Origin: Paucisalibacillus globulus DSM 18846
Lineage (GTDB): Bacteria; Bacillota; Bacilli; Bacillales; Amphibacillaceae
DNA: 64,000 bases
NCBI RefSeq assembly: GCF_000482485.1
Contig: NZ_AXVK01000031.1
Span: 1-64,000, forward strand
Direction of reading: 5' to 3'
Shown: one piece after another, positions 53,919 through 63,299 of the stretch
Numbering within the stretch: position 1 is the stretch's first letter
Layout of the letters: the number at the start of each line of letters is the position of its first letter
Notes under the pieces: model-generated
Seen by the model: the letters and a program-made list of their open reading frames with translations, nothing else
What the model was told of the DNA's origin: nothing
The model's database searches: none
Position numbers and translations under genes: made by a program

Positions 53919-54116
53919 TCACTTATACCTCCATATTTAATCGATAGTCGGAGGCTGTACTTGGCATCCGTTCTATTTAATCATCTTAAGTTCCTCATTA
54001 TAACATGAGCCAGCACACAATTAAATAGATGGTATGTATCTTAATAGGTCTTTTTTATGTATAGTGGAAAGTTTAGATAATAGGACAATAGTATAATACT
54101 TATAAAATATCAATTA

Positions 54117-54491
54117 TCATTGGATTACCCCCGAAAAATCCCCTTGTAGTACTATCTTTCCATGTTGATTTTCACATGTAAAGGAAGTAATAATACGTGC
54201 CCTATTATCCTGTTTTTCGAATTGCTCAATAGTTACTGCACAAATTATGGTATCTTCAGTAAAGACGGGTCTTAAAAATTCAAAGTTCATGGTACGAGCA
54301 AGCACATTATAATCTCCACCAACCTTTGTCGGTAATGTAGCAGTTAATAACCCTTGAACTACAAGTCTTCCTACTTCATCCGGATTCGTATGGTGATTCC
54401 CTTCATCCATCGATATTTTGGTAAACATCTCAACATCTTCTTTTGTAAATATCCGTTCGAATTGAATGATATCCCCAACTTTTAAACCCAT
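54117..54491 (-). CDS. MaoC-like hotdog-fold dehydratase
   Basis: About 124 residues. VGDIIQFERIFTKEDVEMFTKISMDEGNHHTNPD has the MaoC hydratase Asp/His region, and GLLTATLPTKVGG follows. ATG 54491 behind GGAGGAG is preferred over the frame start at 54515. Could hydrate enoyl-CoA; substrate not known. Confidence 0.85.
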   Translation of the reverse strand: MGLKVGDIIQFERIFTKEDVEMFTKISMDEGNHHTNPDEVGRLVVQGLLTATLPTKVGGDYNVLARTMNFEFLRPVFTEDTIICAVTIEQFEKQDNRARIITSFTCENQHGKIVLQGDFSGVIQ

Positions 54492-54644
54492 AAAACTCCT
54501 CCTACTTCCTTTCATTCTTTTGTTGCACTAACCCGCCCCGTCAGCCGGGGAACACAATCTTCAAAATATTTAATTATATATTAACATAAAACGATATTAA
54601 CCCTAAAACTTCTTAGATAAGGCTCAGAATAGCATATCAACAAA

Positions 54645-54705
54645 AAAATAGCACCCCTATCTGCACAACGACAATATCTATTGTCATTATGCTTTCAAGG
54701 GTACT
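54645..54705. terminator. Hairpin downstream of the sortase gene
   Basis: AGCACCC/GGGTACT outer arms and a perfect inner stem GACAAT/ATTGTC. It probably ends the heme-uptake operon on the minus strand; the first base of the operon end is about 100 bases away. Confidence 0.5.
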
Positions 54706-54803
54706 AATAACTATCATATTTCTACTATACTTTTTTTAATAACATTGGCATAGAAACGAAAACTGAACTACTTAAGATACAACCTTAAAGGACGTAACAC
54801 ATA

Positions 54804-55556
54804 TTAGCCCCTCTTAACCAACTTCGCCTGCACAACTAATCTTCCATCCATGCTATCCAATTCCTCATCACAAGTGGATAAGGTGAGAATGATATCTTCC
54901 TTACTTACTTCTACATCTGTTTCATAAATAGATTCTTCCTGAACGCTAGAAAGATAGCTTTCAAATTCTTCATCACTGGCAAAATCGGTTTGGATATAGT
55001 TGAAATCTGTTGTTGTTATATAAACAGCAAATACTTCCGCTTCATAACTATCATACAACGTTTCAAATGGAAAAGTTCGATGTTCTTCCAAAAACGCTTT
55101 ATCCTTAAACTTTATTAAGTGCTCGAACATGGAACCATTCTTTGTGCGATGGCCATATATAATTGTATTTTTCCCTAGTGTTTTCATGTCATTCCGAAAA
55201 TCCATAAAAATACTTCCAAGAATGGAATACTCTTTATTAAAGTTTTGTGTTAAATAGTCTTCATTATTATCCGTTTGTAAGATTGGGTAATCAATCTTCG
55301 TATCCTCTATTTTAACCCAGCCAACGAGGTCATCATTTTCCTTTAATAAGTCTTGGAATTCTGGGCGCACTGTATCAGAATCATGATTATCCTCTTTCTC
55401 CTCAGCAGAAACCGTATCATAAAACTTCTCCTGAACCTCATCTGTCTCTTTACTATTTTGATAGTAATCAACTGCGATATTAACTAATCCATGCGCAGCA
55501 AAAAGAAAGACTGTTAAATAACCTATTACAATTATTATCTTTAGAGATTTCTTCAT
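54804..55556 (-). CDS. srtB: Class B sortase
   Basis: About 250 residues with one N-terminal membrane segment (IIIVIGYLTVFLFAAHGLV). The catalytic His is in IIYGHRTKNGSMF and the Cys in ILTLSTCDEEL, followed by the Arg in DGRLVVQAKL. SrtB anchors NPQTN-like motif proteins, and the wall protein encoded in the same operon carries NPQTG. ATG 55556 follows AAGGGTG. Confidence 0.94.
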   Translation of the reverse strand: MKKSLKIIIVIGYLTVFLFAAHGLVNIAVDYYQNSKETDEVQEKFYDTVSAEEKEDNHDSDTVRPEFQDLLKENDDLVGWVKIEDTKIDYPILQTDNNEDYLTQNFNKEYSILGSIFMDFRNDMKTLGKNTIIYGHRTKNGSMFEHLIKFKDKAFLEEHRTFPFETLYDSYEAEVFAVYITTTDFNYIQTDFASDEEFESYLSSVQEESIYETDVEVSKEDIILTLSTCDEELDSMDGRLVVQAKLVKRG

Positions 55557-55583
55557 GTCGTCACCCTTTCTGACTTTCACCCA

Positions 55584-56354
55584 TTAAATTCCTATAGGAA
55601 CAATATACATACCAGCGTCATCATCCTGTTTTACAACCACATTTACACCGTAAATATCCTGAATCAATTCTTTCGTTATAATATTTTTTGGGTTTCCTGT
55701 TTCTACTACTTTTCCATGCTTCATTACTATAATATTATGGCTGTATTGAATGGCCTGATTAATATCATGCAAAACCATCACTATCGTTAATCCGTGCTCT
55801 TCACATAACATTTTTACCAGTTCCAGTATTTCATATTGGTAATATAAATCTAGGTACGATGTTGGTTCATCAAGAAAAAGAAATGGTGTGTCCTGTGCAA
55901 GTGCCATCGCAATCCAAGCGCGTTGTTGCTGTCCACCGGAAAGATTATCAATCTCTTCATTACGTTTTTCATACAATCCAGTACATTTCAGTGCCCACTC
56001 TACTTTTTCTTCGTCCTTATCTGACTTTGGAGAAAAGGTATTTTTATGTGGTAAACGGCCATAATAGACTAGCTTTTCTACTGTCATGTCTGATGGTGCA
56101 GAATTTTGTTGGTGAACCACACCCAACTTTCTAGCTAACTCTTTCGATTTGTATTGGTTAATATTTTTTCCGTCTAGGATAACTTGTCCTACCTGTGGCT
56201 GATTATTGTTTGTAATCACGCCTAGAAGTGTTGATTTACCACAGCCATTAGGGCCAATAATGGTTGTAATTTCTCCTTCCTTAATATGAAGGTTAACATC
56301 ATGCAGTCGTTTTATTTTATCTTGATAGGCGAATGTTATATCTTTAATTTCCAT
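55584..56354 (-). CDS. Heme ABC transporter ATPase
   Basis: About 256 residues. Walker A GPNGCGKSTL, signature LSGGQQQRAW, Walker B FLFLDEPTSYLD and VMVLHDINQA. ATG 56354 overlaps the permease end. In this context it should energise heme (or heme-iron) import with the adjacent permease and lipoprotein. A siderophore system cannot be excluded, but context is Isd-like. Confidence 0.92.
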   Translation of the reverse strand: MEIKDITFAYQDKIKRLHDVNLHIKEGEITTIIGPNGCGKSTLLGVITNNNQPQVGQVILDGKNINQYKSKELARKLGVVHQQNSAPSDMTVEKLVYYGRLPHKNTFSPKSDKDEEKVEWALKCTGLYEKRNEEIDNLSGGQQQRAWIAMALAQDTPFLFLDEPTSYLDLYYQYEILELVKMLCEEHGLTIVMVLHDINQAIQYSHNIIVMKHGKVVETGNPKNIITKELIQDIYGVNVVVKQDDDAGMYIVPIGI

Positions 56355-57327
56355 AAATACGATCACTCTTTCTAAGAAGGAAAATTAGGAATGCTCCACC
56401 GATAACTGCCATAATCATGGATGCTGGAATTTCAATTGGTGAAATAAGTGTTCTTCCTAAAGTATCCGCCGTTAAAATTAGCAAGGCCCCAGCTACTGCG
56501 GAAAATGGAATAAGCAGGATATAGTTATTTCCCACGAGTGTTCTCCCAATGTGTGGGATAAGTAAGCCAACAAACGTAAACACCCCGGCAATGGCTGTTG
56601 CAATGGAAGCTAGCAAAACAGCAATAATAGAAATAACAAATCGTGCTCGGTTTACTTGAAAGCCGAGGTTTTTTAATGTTTTATCCTTCAATCCTAAATG
56701 GTTACACCATGCGAAAACAAGAAATGCCAAGATAAGTCCGATTGTACCATAAAGGACAATAACACCTACGTCACCCCAAGTTTTCATCGTAAGTGTTGAA
56801 GATGTCACCGAAATACCGGACATCATACTACTCCCATTCATCGAGCTCATTAATTGACTTAATCCCGTGAAAACCGCATTCACAGCAACACCAATTAAGA
56901 TCATGCGAAGAGGATTGAGTCCAGATTTCCAAGAAAAGAAATATACAAGAACAAAGGCAAGCGCTCCACCGATAAAGGAAAATAATGGTGTGAAGAAATA
57001 TAATGTAGGGAAAAATGTGATCATAATAATCGAAACGAAGCCCGCACCTGATGCAACACCGATAATTCCAGGTTCCGCCAGCGGATTACGCATGACCGCC
57101 TGAAGTAGTACACCAGAAACCGATAAAGCTGCCCCAGCAAAAAGTGCGATAATAATACGTGGTAGGCGCAAATCTTTGATAATTTCTACATTTTCATTTG
57201 TTCCTGTGAACAGTCCTTCAATTAGCTCTTTAACTGTAATATCAATACTTCCTGTAGCCATAGAATAAATTGTTACCGCAAAAAGCAGCCCAATTACAAC
57301 TACAAAACTGATAATCTTTTTGTACAT
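56344..57327 (-). CDS. isdF: Heme ABC transporter permease (IsdF-like, FecCD family)
   Basis: 327 residues, with LRLPRIIIALFAGAALSVSGVLLQAVMRNPLAEPGIIGV and TFVGLLIPHIGRTLVG. It lies immediately between the heme-binding lipoprotein and ATPase genes on the minus strand. As in most Isd operons it is a single permease gene, so a homodimer is expected. Confidence 0.9.
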   Translation of the reverse strand: MYKKIISFVVVIGLLFAVTIYSMATGSIDITVKELIEGLFTGTNENVEIIKDLRLPRIIIALFAGAALSVSGVLLQAVMRNPLAEPGIIGVASGAGFVSIIMITFFPTLYFFTPLFSFIGGALAFVLVYFFSWKSGLNPLRMILIGVAVNAVFTGLSQLMSSMNGSSMMSGISVTSSTLTMKTWGDVGVIVLYGTIGLILAFLVFAWCNHLGLKDKTLKNLGFQVNRARFVISIIAVLLASIATAIAGVFTFVGLLIPHIGRTLVGNNYILLIPFSAVAGALLILTADTLGRTLISPIEIPASMIMAVIGGAFLIFLLRKSDRIYGN

Positions 57328-57352
57328 TCGAAAAACCTCTTTCGTAATGATG

Positions 57353-57381
57353 GTCAGTCCCTTACTAGGGGACTGTCCCCC
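57353..57381. repeat. Small REP-like palindrome
   Basis: AGTCCC-TTACTA-GGGGACT with GTCCCCC following. It belongs to the same GGGGAC-type sequence style as the element at 22835. It lies in the spacer between the binding protein and permease genes and might modulate their ratio. Confidence 0.5.
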
Positions 57382-57387
57382 ATTATG

Positions 57388-58323
57388 TTAACTTGCTAAG
57401 TCTGGATAGAGCATTTCTACTAATTCATCTAGTGCTTCTGGTGCTGCAAGGTTGGCAGTTGAACCAAAGCGAGTTTCTTCTAAGTCATATACTCTATCAT
57501 CTTGTACTGCTTTAAAATGCTTCCAAATATCATTCTCTTTAAATTCCTTGTCAAACATTTCAACTACTTCTTCAGGCATTCCGTGGGCCATGCGCAAGAT
57601 AACGTCAGGATTAGTTTGTTGTAAGTTTTCTGTATTGGAAGAAATATATTCTACACCCTTATCTTGAACAGCATTTACACCACCAGCTCTTCTTACAAGG
57701 TCACCTACATATGAATCTTCTGTAGCAACTAGATAACTACCTGGCACACCGAATAGAATGAGTACGGTTGGTGGTTCTTGACCTTTTACCTTTTCTTCAA
57801 TTTCAAGCATTTTTTCATCAAAATCATTTACAATTTCTTCTGCCTGAGCCATTCTATCATATTTTTCACCGAGAGCTAAAATACTTTCATACATTCCATC
57901 TACACTGGCCAAGTCAATATAGGTTGCTGGGGTGTTCCCATTAGTAAATGTTTCTTCTACATAAGATGTCAATGTTGTCACGGTTAACACATCAGTAGGT
58001 TTCAGTGATCGAATCATTTCCATATCTGGAGTCATTGCTAGACCAACCTCTGGTAAACCTTCATAACGTTCAGGTAAATCCTTGTATGTTGTTGGAACAC
58101 CTACTAGGTCTAATTCCAATTTATCTGTGATTTCTGTTAGTGCAACTGTAGTAGAGATGACGCGGTTCTCCGAATCCTTAGCATCAGTTTCTGAATCACT
58201 TGCTTTTGCTTCAGTAGAATTAGATTTGTTGTTATCCTCATTCGACTCAGCACTAGTTCCACAACCTGCAACAACTAGTAATAATGCTAGCATCATTAAA
58301 AATAAAGTTAACTTTCGCTTCAC
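57388..58323 (-). CDS. isdE: Heme-binding lipoprotein (IsdE-like)
   Basis: 311 residues with a lipobox (VVAGC). Class III binding fold: VISTTVALTEITDKLELDLVGVP, SLKPTDVLTVTTLTS, GVPGSYLVATEDSYVGDLVRRAGG and NPDVILRMAHGMP, in the order of S. aureus IsdE, whose heme ligands are Met and His; M78 in VGLAMTPDMEMI and a His/Met near the C-terminus are candidates. Passes heme from NEAT proteins to the permease. Confidence 0.9.
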   Translation of the reverse strand: MKRKLTLFLMMLALLLVVAGCGTSAESNEDNNKSNSTEAKASDSETDAKDSENRVISTTVALTEITDKLELDLVGVPTTYKDLPERYEGLPEVGLAMTPDMEMIRSLKPTDVLTVTTLTSYVEETFTNGNTPATYIDLASVDGMYESILALGEKYDRMAQAEEIVNDFDEKMLEIEEKVKGQEPPTVLILFGVPGSYLVATEDSYVGDLVRRAGGVNAVQDKGVEYISSNTENLQQTNPDVILRMAHGMPEEVVEMFDKEFKENDIWKHFKAVQDDRVYDLEETRFGSTANLAAPEALDELVEMLYPDLAS

Positions 58324-58444
58324 GACTTACACCTCTTTCCAATGTAATACTTTAGCTTGTCGGTATATCCCGAATAGCAAACTGAGTCCTACTGTCAAAA
58401 TTCCACAGTAAGACTCTTAAGTTTGCGTCTAATCTATCAATCTA

Positions 58445-60358
58445 TTAAGCAAAACGTCTCTTAACTAGCATTGCTAGTGGAATACCAGAACCGATTAATA
58501 GCAATACGTATAGTAAGATATTTGTGTTTTCACCTGTTTGTGGGTTAACTACTACACCATTACCATTAGATGCAGCTGCAATTTCATGACTTCCAGTAGA
58601 AATCTCTGTTTTACTGTCCACATCTAAGAACAAGCGAGCACTATGTTGCATACTGTACATACCGGGAACAGTGATATGCATATCTAATTTAATTGGATCA
58701 GCTAAGTCACCATTTACTCTTAATTGTACTACTGCAGAACCATCTGAATTTACTTTTACAACTGCAACTTCACCGTATGCAGTGCTTAATGAGTCAACCA
58801 TAGACCAATTTGTAATTGTTAATTGAAGATAATTCACACCATTCTTAGTTAACAAAACAGCTGGTTTTTTGAAGAATTGGTTAGCTGCTGATTCTTGGTC
58901 TTGAGTTGCATGTTTTACGATGTAGTTCATTGTGTATGCTTTGTCTGGTTTTAGTTGGTTTGATTCTACTTCTTGTTTGGTTGATGTTTTGTTATTAGTT
59001 GCTTTTTTGTTGTCTGTTTTTGTTGCATTGTTATTATTGTTATTCGTAGTTTTATCTTTATTGCTTACAGGAGTTGTTGTAGTATCTTTAACTTCTGTTT
59101 TAGTGTCTAAGTCTAAAAATAGTCTTGCATTGTGTTGCATGCTATACATACCTGGAACAGTGATATGCATATCTAGATTGATTGGACTTGCTAGATTACC
59201 ATTAACTTTAAATTGTACTAATGCAGAACCATCTGCGTTTACTTTAAGAACTTTGACATCACCATCGGCAGTTCTTAAATAATCAATCATATCCCAGCCT
59301 GTTATTGTTAGTTGAAGGTAGTTTACACCATCTTTTGTTATTAGAAGAGCTGGTTTTGTGAAAAATGAATCAGCTGATGAAGCTTTATCTTCTGTTGCGT
59401 GTTTTACAACATAGTTAATTTCATATTTTGCATCTTTTTCTTCATTAGAATCTTTAACAGGTTCTTGTTTAGGTTCTTCTGTTGGTTCTTCTGCTGGTTG
59501 TTCTTCTTTAATTATTGAAGACTCTAGTAGTTCATTTGATATAGCTGACATAGAATCTTTATTTAAAAATAAGCGTACTGTATGTTCCATAATACCATAA
59601 GGAGCAGGAGCACCAGTATTTATCACCATATCTACATATAAAACTTCAGGTAATTCTTTAGGGACAGTAAGAGTTAACGTACCTGTCTCTCCATCTTCAT
59701 TTCTAGTTAATTCAGATTGCATACCTTGTACACTAAGTTCTTCAATCATACTACTTCCAGTAAAATTCATATCGATTTTAGCTGAACCATTTTCATACCA
59801 AATTTTAGCAGGTTTAACAAAAAACCTCGCAGCACTAGAATCTTTATTTTCGTTATCTTTTAACATAACATAATTTAAATCTTTTTTAATTAAAGTGGAT
59901 TGTAGTAAATCACTTGATACATCTGACATGGACTCTGCATTTAAAAACACTCGAACGGTATGGTTCATTACCCCAAAAGAACCAGCATTAATTGTCATAT
60001 CCATATATAAAACTTCTGGTAGTTCACCGTCTACTTGAAAACTAATGGTACCTGTATTATTGTCTATATTTCTAGCAATATTTGATTCAATATTTTGAAT
60101 GCTAAGTTCCTCAATCATACTGCTACCTACAAAACCTATTTGAACAGTTTTAATCCCATTTTCAACAATCAGTTTGGCTGGTTTAACAAATGAGCGAGCA
60201 GCACTTGAATCTCCATTTTCATTATCTTTCAACATAATATAGTTAAGTTCAGTTTCACCATCTTGAGTACCGTCTGCTGCAAACACAGTACTACCCAAAA
60301 CAGGTAATGTAAAGATTGCAATAATTAAAGCAAGCATTAATTTAAAATTCTTACCCAT
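58445..60358 (-). CDS. Wall-anchored protein with four NEAT domains
   Basis: 637 residues: signal peptide, four NEAT domains (about 36-141, 160-267, 312-418, 475-582), an Asn/Thr/Lys-rich linker (about 425-470) and a sorting signal NPQTG (605-609), hydrophobic helix and KRRFA tail. NEAT3 and NEAT4 have GMYSMQHNARLF and GMYSMQHSARLF (Tyr 405, His 409; Tyr 568, His 572). In NEAT1 and NEAT2 the Tyr position is Gly (129, 255). So domains 3 and 4 look heme-binding and 1 and 2 may bind something else. Sortase B is encoded in the same operon. Confidence 0.92.
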   Translation of the reverse strand: MGKNFKLMLALIIAIFTLPVLGSTVFAADGTQDGETELNYIMLKDNENGDSSAARSFVKPAKLIVENGIKTVQIGFVGSSMIEELSIQNIESNIARNIDNNTGTISFQVDGELPEVLYMDMTINAGSFGVMNHTVRVFLNAESMSDVSSDLLQSTLIKKDLNYVMLKDNENKDSSAARFFVKPAKIWYENGSAKIDMNFTGSSMIEELSVQGMQSELTRNEDGETGTLTLTVPKELPEVLYVDMVINTGAPAPYGIMEHTVRLFLNKDSMSAISNELLESSIIKEEQPAEEPTEEPKQEPVKDSNEEKDAKYEINYVVKHATEDKASSADSFFTKPALLITKDGVNYLQLTITGWDMIDYLRTADGDVKVLKVNADGSALVQFKVNGNLASPINLDMHITVPGMYSMQHNARLFLDLDTKTEVKDTTTTPVSNKDKTTNNNNNNATKTDNKKATNNKTSTKQEVESNQLKPDKAYTMNYIVKHATQDQESAANQFFKKPAVLLTKNGVNYLQLTITNWSMVDSLSTAYGEVAVVKVNSDGSAVVQLRVNGDLADPIKLDMHITVPGMYSMQHSARLFLDVDSKTEISTGSHEIAAASNGNGVVVNPQTGENTNILLYVLLLIGSGIPLAMLVKRRFA

Positions 60359-60379
60359 AATACTTCTCTCCCTTAATCT

Positions 60380-61228
60380 TTATTTATTTTTTCTCCGGAA
60401 TTTCCAAAATACAAATCCGGCGATTATTACCACAATGACAATTAGAGAAATCCAAAGTGCACCTGATGAACTATCTTCTTCCTGTGCATCTTTTACTTCT
60501 GAAGCAGCAGTCTCTTCGGAACTTGTACTATCTTCTTCTGAGTTTTCTTCTTCAGAACTTTCTTCCTCTTCATCTGCCTCAGCATCTACGCTCTCCGTTT
60601 TTTCTTCTGGTTCTTCCACTTCTTCGGTTTTTTCGACTACCTGCTCTTCTTTAGTACTTTCATTTTTTGCAGTATTGGTAGTCTGTGTTTCAGTTTTTTC
60701 TTTCTTTTCTACCGGTTTAGCCTCTGATTTAGAAGTCTTTTCTGAGTTTGTGGATTTATTCACATTATTAGCCGCAGCTGCTTTTTCTTGAGTTACTCCA
60801 CTAACGTCAAAAACTGCACGGGCTGTATGTGTCATATCATATAAGTCTGGAACAATGATATGCATTTCCATGTTGAGTGGTTTGGAAAGATCACCATCCA
60901 CTCTAAACTTCACTACTCTTACAAAATTCGTTGTATCATCACTGATGACTTCCACTGGGCCAGATGGTGCTGAAAGTGACGCAACATAGTTACTACCTGT
61001 TACGGTCATCTGAATATATTGGACACCATTTTTCACAGTTAATTTAGCTGGCTTTGTAAAATAACCATCCGCAATTGATGTGTTCTCACTATGAGCTTCT
61101 TTCATTTCGTAATTCAACTCATATGTCCCATCTGCAATTGCTGCAGATGCAGGCATTGGTATGATAACGAAGGAAATAGTCAAAATCATAGCAACTACAG
61201 CCATGAAAATAGGAACTCTATTTTTCAT
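60380..61228 (-). CDS. Membrane-anchored NEAT-domain protein (IsdC-like)
   Basis: 282 residues: signal peptide, one NEAT domain (about 36-142, with VPDLYDMTHTARAVF, Tyr 130 and His 134), a long Glu/Ser/Thr-rich spacer (about 150-255) and a C-terminal membrane helix with KFRRKNK. No LPxTG or NPQTN motif precedes the helix, so it is probably membrane-bound, not wall-bound. It is the first gene of the operon. Tyr-xxx-His replaces the usual Tyr-xxx-Tyr. Confidence 0.9.
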   Translation of the reverse strand: MKNRVPIFMAVVAMILTISFVIIPMPASAAIADGTYELNYEMKEAHSENTSIADGYFTKPAKLTVKNGVQYIQMTVTGSNYVASLSAPSGPVEVISDDTTNFVRVVKFRVDGDLSKPLNMEMHIIVPDLYDMTHTARAVFDVSGVTQEKAAAANNVNKSTNSEKTSKSEAKPVEKKEKTETQTTNTAKNESTKEEQVVEKTEEVEEPEEKTESVDAEADEEEESSEEENSEEDSTSSEETAASEVKDAQEEDSSSGALWISLIVIVVIIAGFVFWKFRRKNK

Positions 61229-61385
61229 CCATTTACCTCCTTTAAATTAATTAGCAGTTTAATAGGATAGAAATAACTTCCACTCATAAACACTGAGCAA
61301 AATTAGACTACACGGTAAATTCCAACGTGCTAGTACATTCTCTTCCTATATAACCCCCTAGCATATTAAATTGTAAATCTTCATG

Positions 61386-61401
61386 TGTGCTCAACATCAC
61401 A
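61386..61401. promoter_or_regulatory. CRP/FNR-type palindrome (weak)
   Basis: TGTGC-N6-TCACA, one mismatch from TGTGA-N6-TCACA, 160 bases upstream of the heme operon start. Centre 61393.5. Confidence 0.4.
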
Positions 61402-61593
61402 CTAAATATAACAATGTGACATTCGTATAACAATAGACGAAAAGTGACTATAAAACGACATATTTATGAACATTCCTGTTCAAAAAAGTAATAAGTCACG
61501 GAGTTTATGGTTGTAATTTTGGCACACATTCTCTCTCGTATCTTGTCGAAATTAAATAACAACCTTAGTATAGGGTGTTTTTCGCAAAAAAAA

Positions 61594-61609
61594 TGTGATG
61601 AACATCACA
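61594..61609. promoter_or_regulatory. CRP/FNR-type palindrome (perfect)
   Basis: TGTGATGAACATCACA matches the Fnr/CRP consensus TGTGA-N6-TCACA exactly; flanking AA/TT extends symmetry. It lies between the heme operon (minus) and the NCS1 gene (plus). Confidence 0.65.
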
Positions 61610-61864
61610 TTCTTTGGAAGTTTATAGAAGATTTACTTGAAGTTCTATAATTAACCTTTTAACTATGTCAAATGCACTAGGAATGTGACAAGGGAGTTAC
61701 TATTATTACGATAGAGATAGCTATATACAGTTAACCTTTATTAATAGGCCATTATAATCATTAACCATCATATAGCAGATTTGCCAAGCTTAAAAATTAT
61801 TGTTAGAGTTATATAGTTGCTGTCTGTTTGAAGAAATAGCCAGTTATCATCGTTGTAAATATCA

Positions 61865-61880
61865 TGTGATTTATTTCACA
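61865..61880. promoter_or_regulatory. CRP/FNR-type palindrome (perfect) next to the NCS1 ribosome site
   Basis: TGTGATTTATTTCACA is exactly TGTGA-N6-TCACA. It ends two bases before AAAGGAG of the NCS1 gene. So near the start codon it would act as a roadblock or operator, not as an activator site. Confidence 0.6.
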
Positions 61881-61898
61881 AAAAGGAGTTGGTTTGAT

Positions 61899-63299
61899 TT
61901 GGATTCTACTAATGTTACGAGTAATCATTCTTCCGTTAGTAAAGGAGATGATTATTCTTTAGGCAGAGTACCAAGAGAAAAAAGAAACATGGGATGGCTC
62001 AGTATCACAAATATCACTTTTGGAATTGCAACAGCGATCTTTTATTTCCAAATGGGAAGTGTCATGGCACTACAATTTGGTGCAATTAATGCTATTATAT
62101 CTGCTGTGTATGCCATCATAGTTGCTGGGATACTAGGTACATTCATAGCCTATCTTTCTGCAAAATCCGGTATGAATGTTAATCTATTATCCAGAGGTGG
62201 TGGATTTGGTTATATCGGTGCATCACTTACCTCGTTTATTTACGCAACAAATTTCATTATGTATTGTGCACTGGAAGGTATGATTTTAGTTGCTGCAGTA
62301 CACGAATTCTTCCCCACCATTCCTGAATGGGCATTAATTCTCTTCTTCGGAACAATTGTAATTCCACTAAATTGGTTTGGAATTAAACAGTTAGACAAAC
62401 TACAAAAATGGTCTCTTCCACTATTTTTCTTGTTCCTAATCGCAGCCATTGTTATGGCGCTATCGACACCATCTGAATATGACGGTTACTTTTGGAGCTA
62501 TATGCCAGAAGGAGTTCAAGTTGGCGGAACAGCTTTATTATTATGTATCGGTATGCAACATGGAATCATGGGATTAACTCCTTTACTTGCATCCGATTAT
62601 GCACGTTTCCTGAAACCTAAAGATATGAAAGTAGGTATCTTTGCAATTGGATTTATACCACAAATCTTCTGTTTTGGGGTTATGGGTGGCCTTGGTATCT
62701 GGTTTGGTGTTCGATTAGGTGAACCTAATCCTGGTGTATATATCGTGTTGCTGCTCGGAATTTGGGGAGTATTATTTACAATGCTAACTCAAGTAAGAAT
62801 AAATATAACCAATATTTATAGTGGTTCACTATCACTAGCCAATTTCTTTGAAAATGTCTTCAAATTTAAACCAGGTAGACGTTTTTGGGTAGTCGTAACA
62901 GGGGTTTCTGCTATTGTCCTAATGCTCGGTGGCATTGTGAATCATCTTGAATTAGCTATGACATTCCAAGGCGTATTCTTGATGACATGGGCAACCATTT
63001 TAGTAATAGATGCAACTATCGTTAAGAAAGTATTGAAAATTGGACCAGGGTATTATGAGTCAAGGCAGGTAAATCTATTTAAATGGAATCCTGTAGGTGT
63101 AGCATCTCTTATCATTTCATGTACACTTGGCACACTCGCTGCTTTAGGATTCATGGGAGAATTTTTACAAAGCACAGCCGCATTCTTCTCATCCATATTA
63201 GCGGCTATACTCACCATTATTCTTGCAATCACAACGAAAGGGAAATACTACATCCGTAAAGAAGCTAACGACATAGACAAAGAAGATTACATCGCATAA
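61899..63299 (+). CDS. NCS1-family purine/cytosine permease
   Basis: About 466 residues, starting at TTG 61899 ten bases after AAAGGAG. The frame extends up to 61800 but the extra residues are unlike the family. Twelve helices with the segments NMGWLSITNITFGIATAIFYFQMGSVMAL, RGGGFGYIGASLTSFIYATNFI, NWFGIKQLDKLQKWSLPLFF and SDYARFLKPKDMKVG, typical of the cytosine/purine (codB-like) or allantoin group. Substrate unresolved. Confidence 0.9.
   Translation: MDSTNVTSNHSSVSKGDDYSLGRVPREKRNMGWLSITNITFGIATAIFYFQMGSVMALQFGAINAIISAVYAIIVAGILGTFIAYLSAKSGMNVNLLSRGGGFGYIGASLTSFIYATNFIMYCALEGMILVAAVHEFFPTIPEWALILFFGTIVIPLNWFGIKQLDKLQKWSLPLFFLFLIAAIVMALSTPSEYDGYFWSYMPEGVQVGGTALLLCIGMQHGIMGLTPLLASDYARFLKPKDMKVGIFAIGFIPQIFCFGVMGGLGIWFGVRLGEPNPGVYIVLLLGIWGVLFTMLTQVRINITNIYSGSLSLANFFENVFKFKPGRRFWVVVTGVSAIVLMLGGIVNHLELAMTFQGVFLMTWATILVIDATIVKKVLKIGPGYYESRQVNLFKWNPVGVASLIISCTLGTLAALGFMGEFLQSTAAFFSSILAAILTIILAITTKGKYYIRKEANDIDKEDYIA

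Larger units (their letters stand above)
61229..61898. other. Intergenic region with promoters of the heme operon and NCS1 gene
   Basis: About 670 bases with no convincing gene. Contains the three palindromes above. I found no clear Fur box, unexpected for an Isd operon. Confidence 0.5.

Noticed and set aside
58932-59282. Long plus-strand frame opposite the NEAT wall protein
   Set aside because: It mirrors the Asn/Thr/Lys-rich linker and NEAT3, giving Val/Leu/Ser-rich low-complexity translation; no ribosome site.
61800-61898. N-terminal extension of the NCS1 permease
   Set aside because: It includes a CRP/FNR-type palindrome and the ribosome site itself, and the residues are unlike the family.
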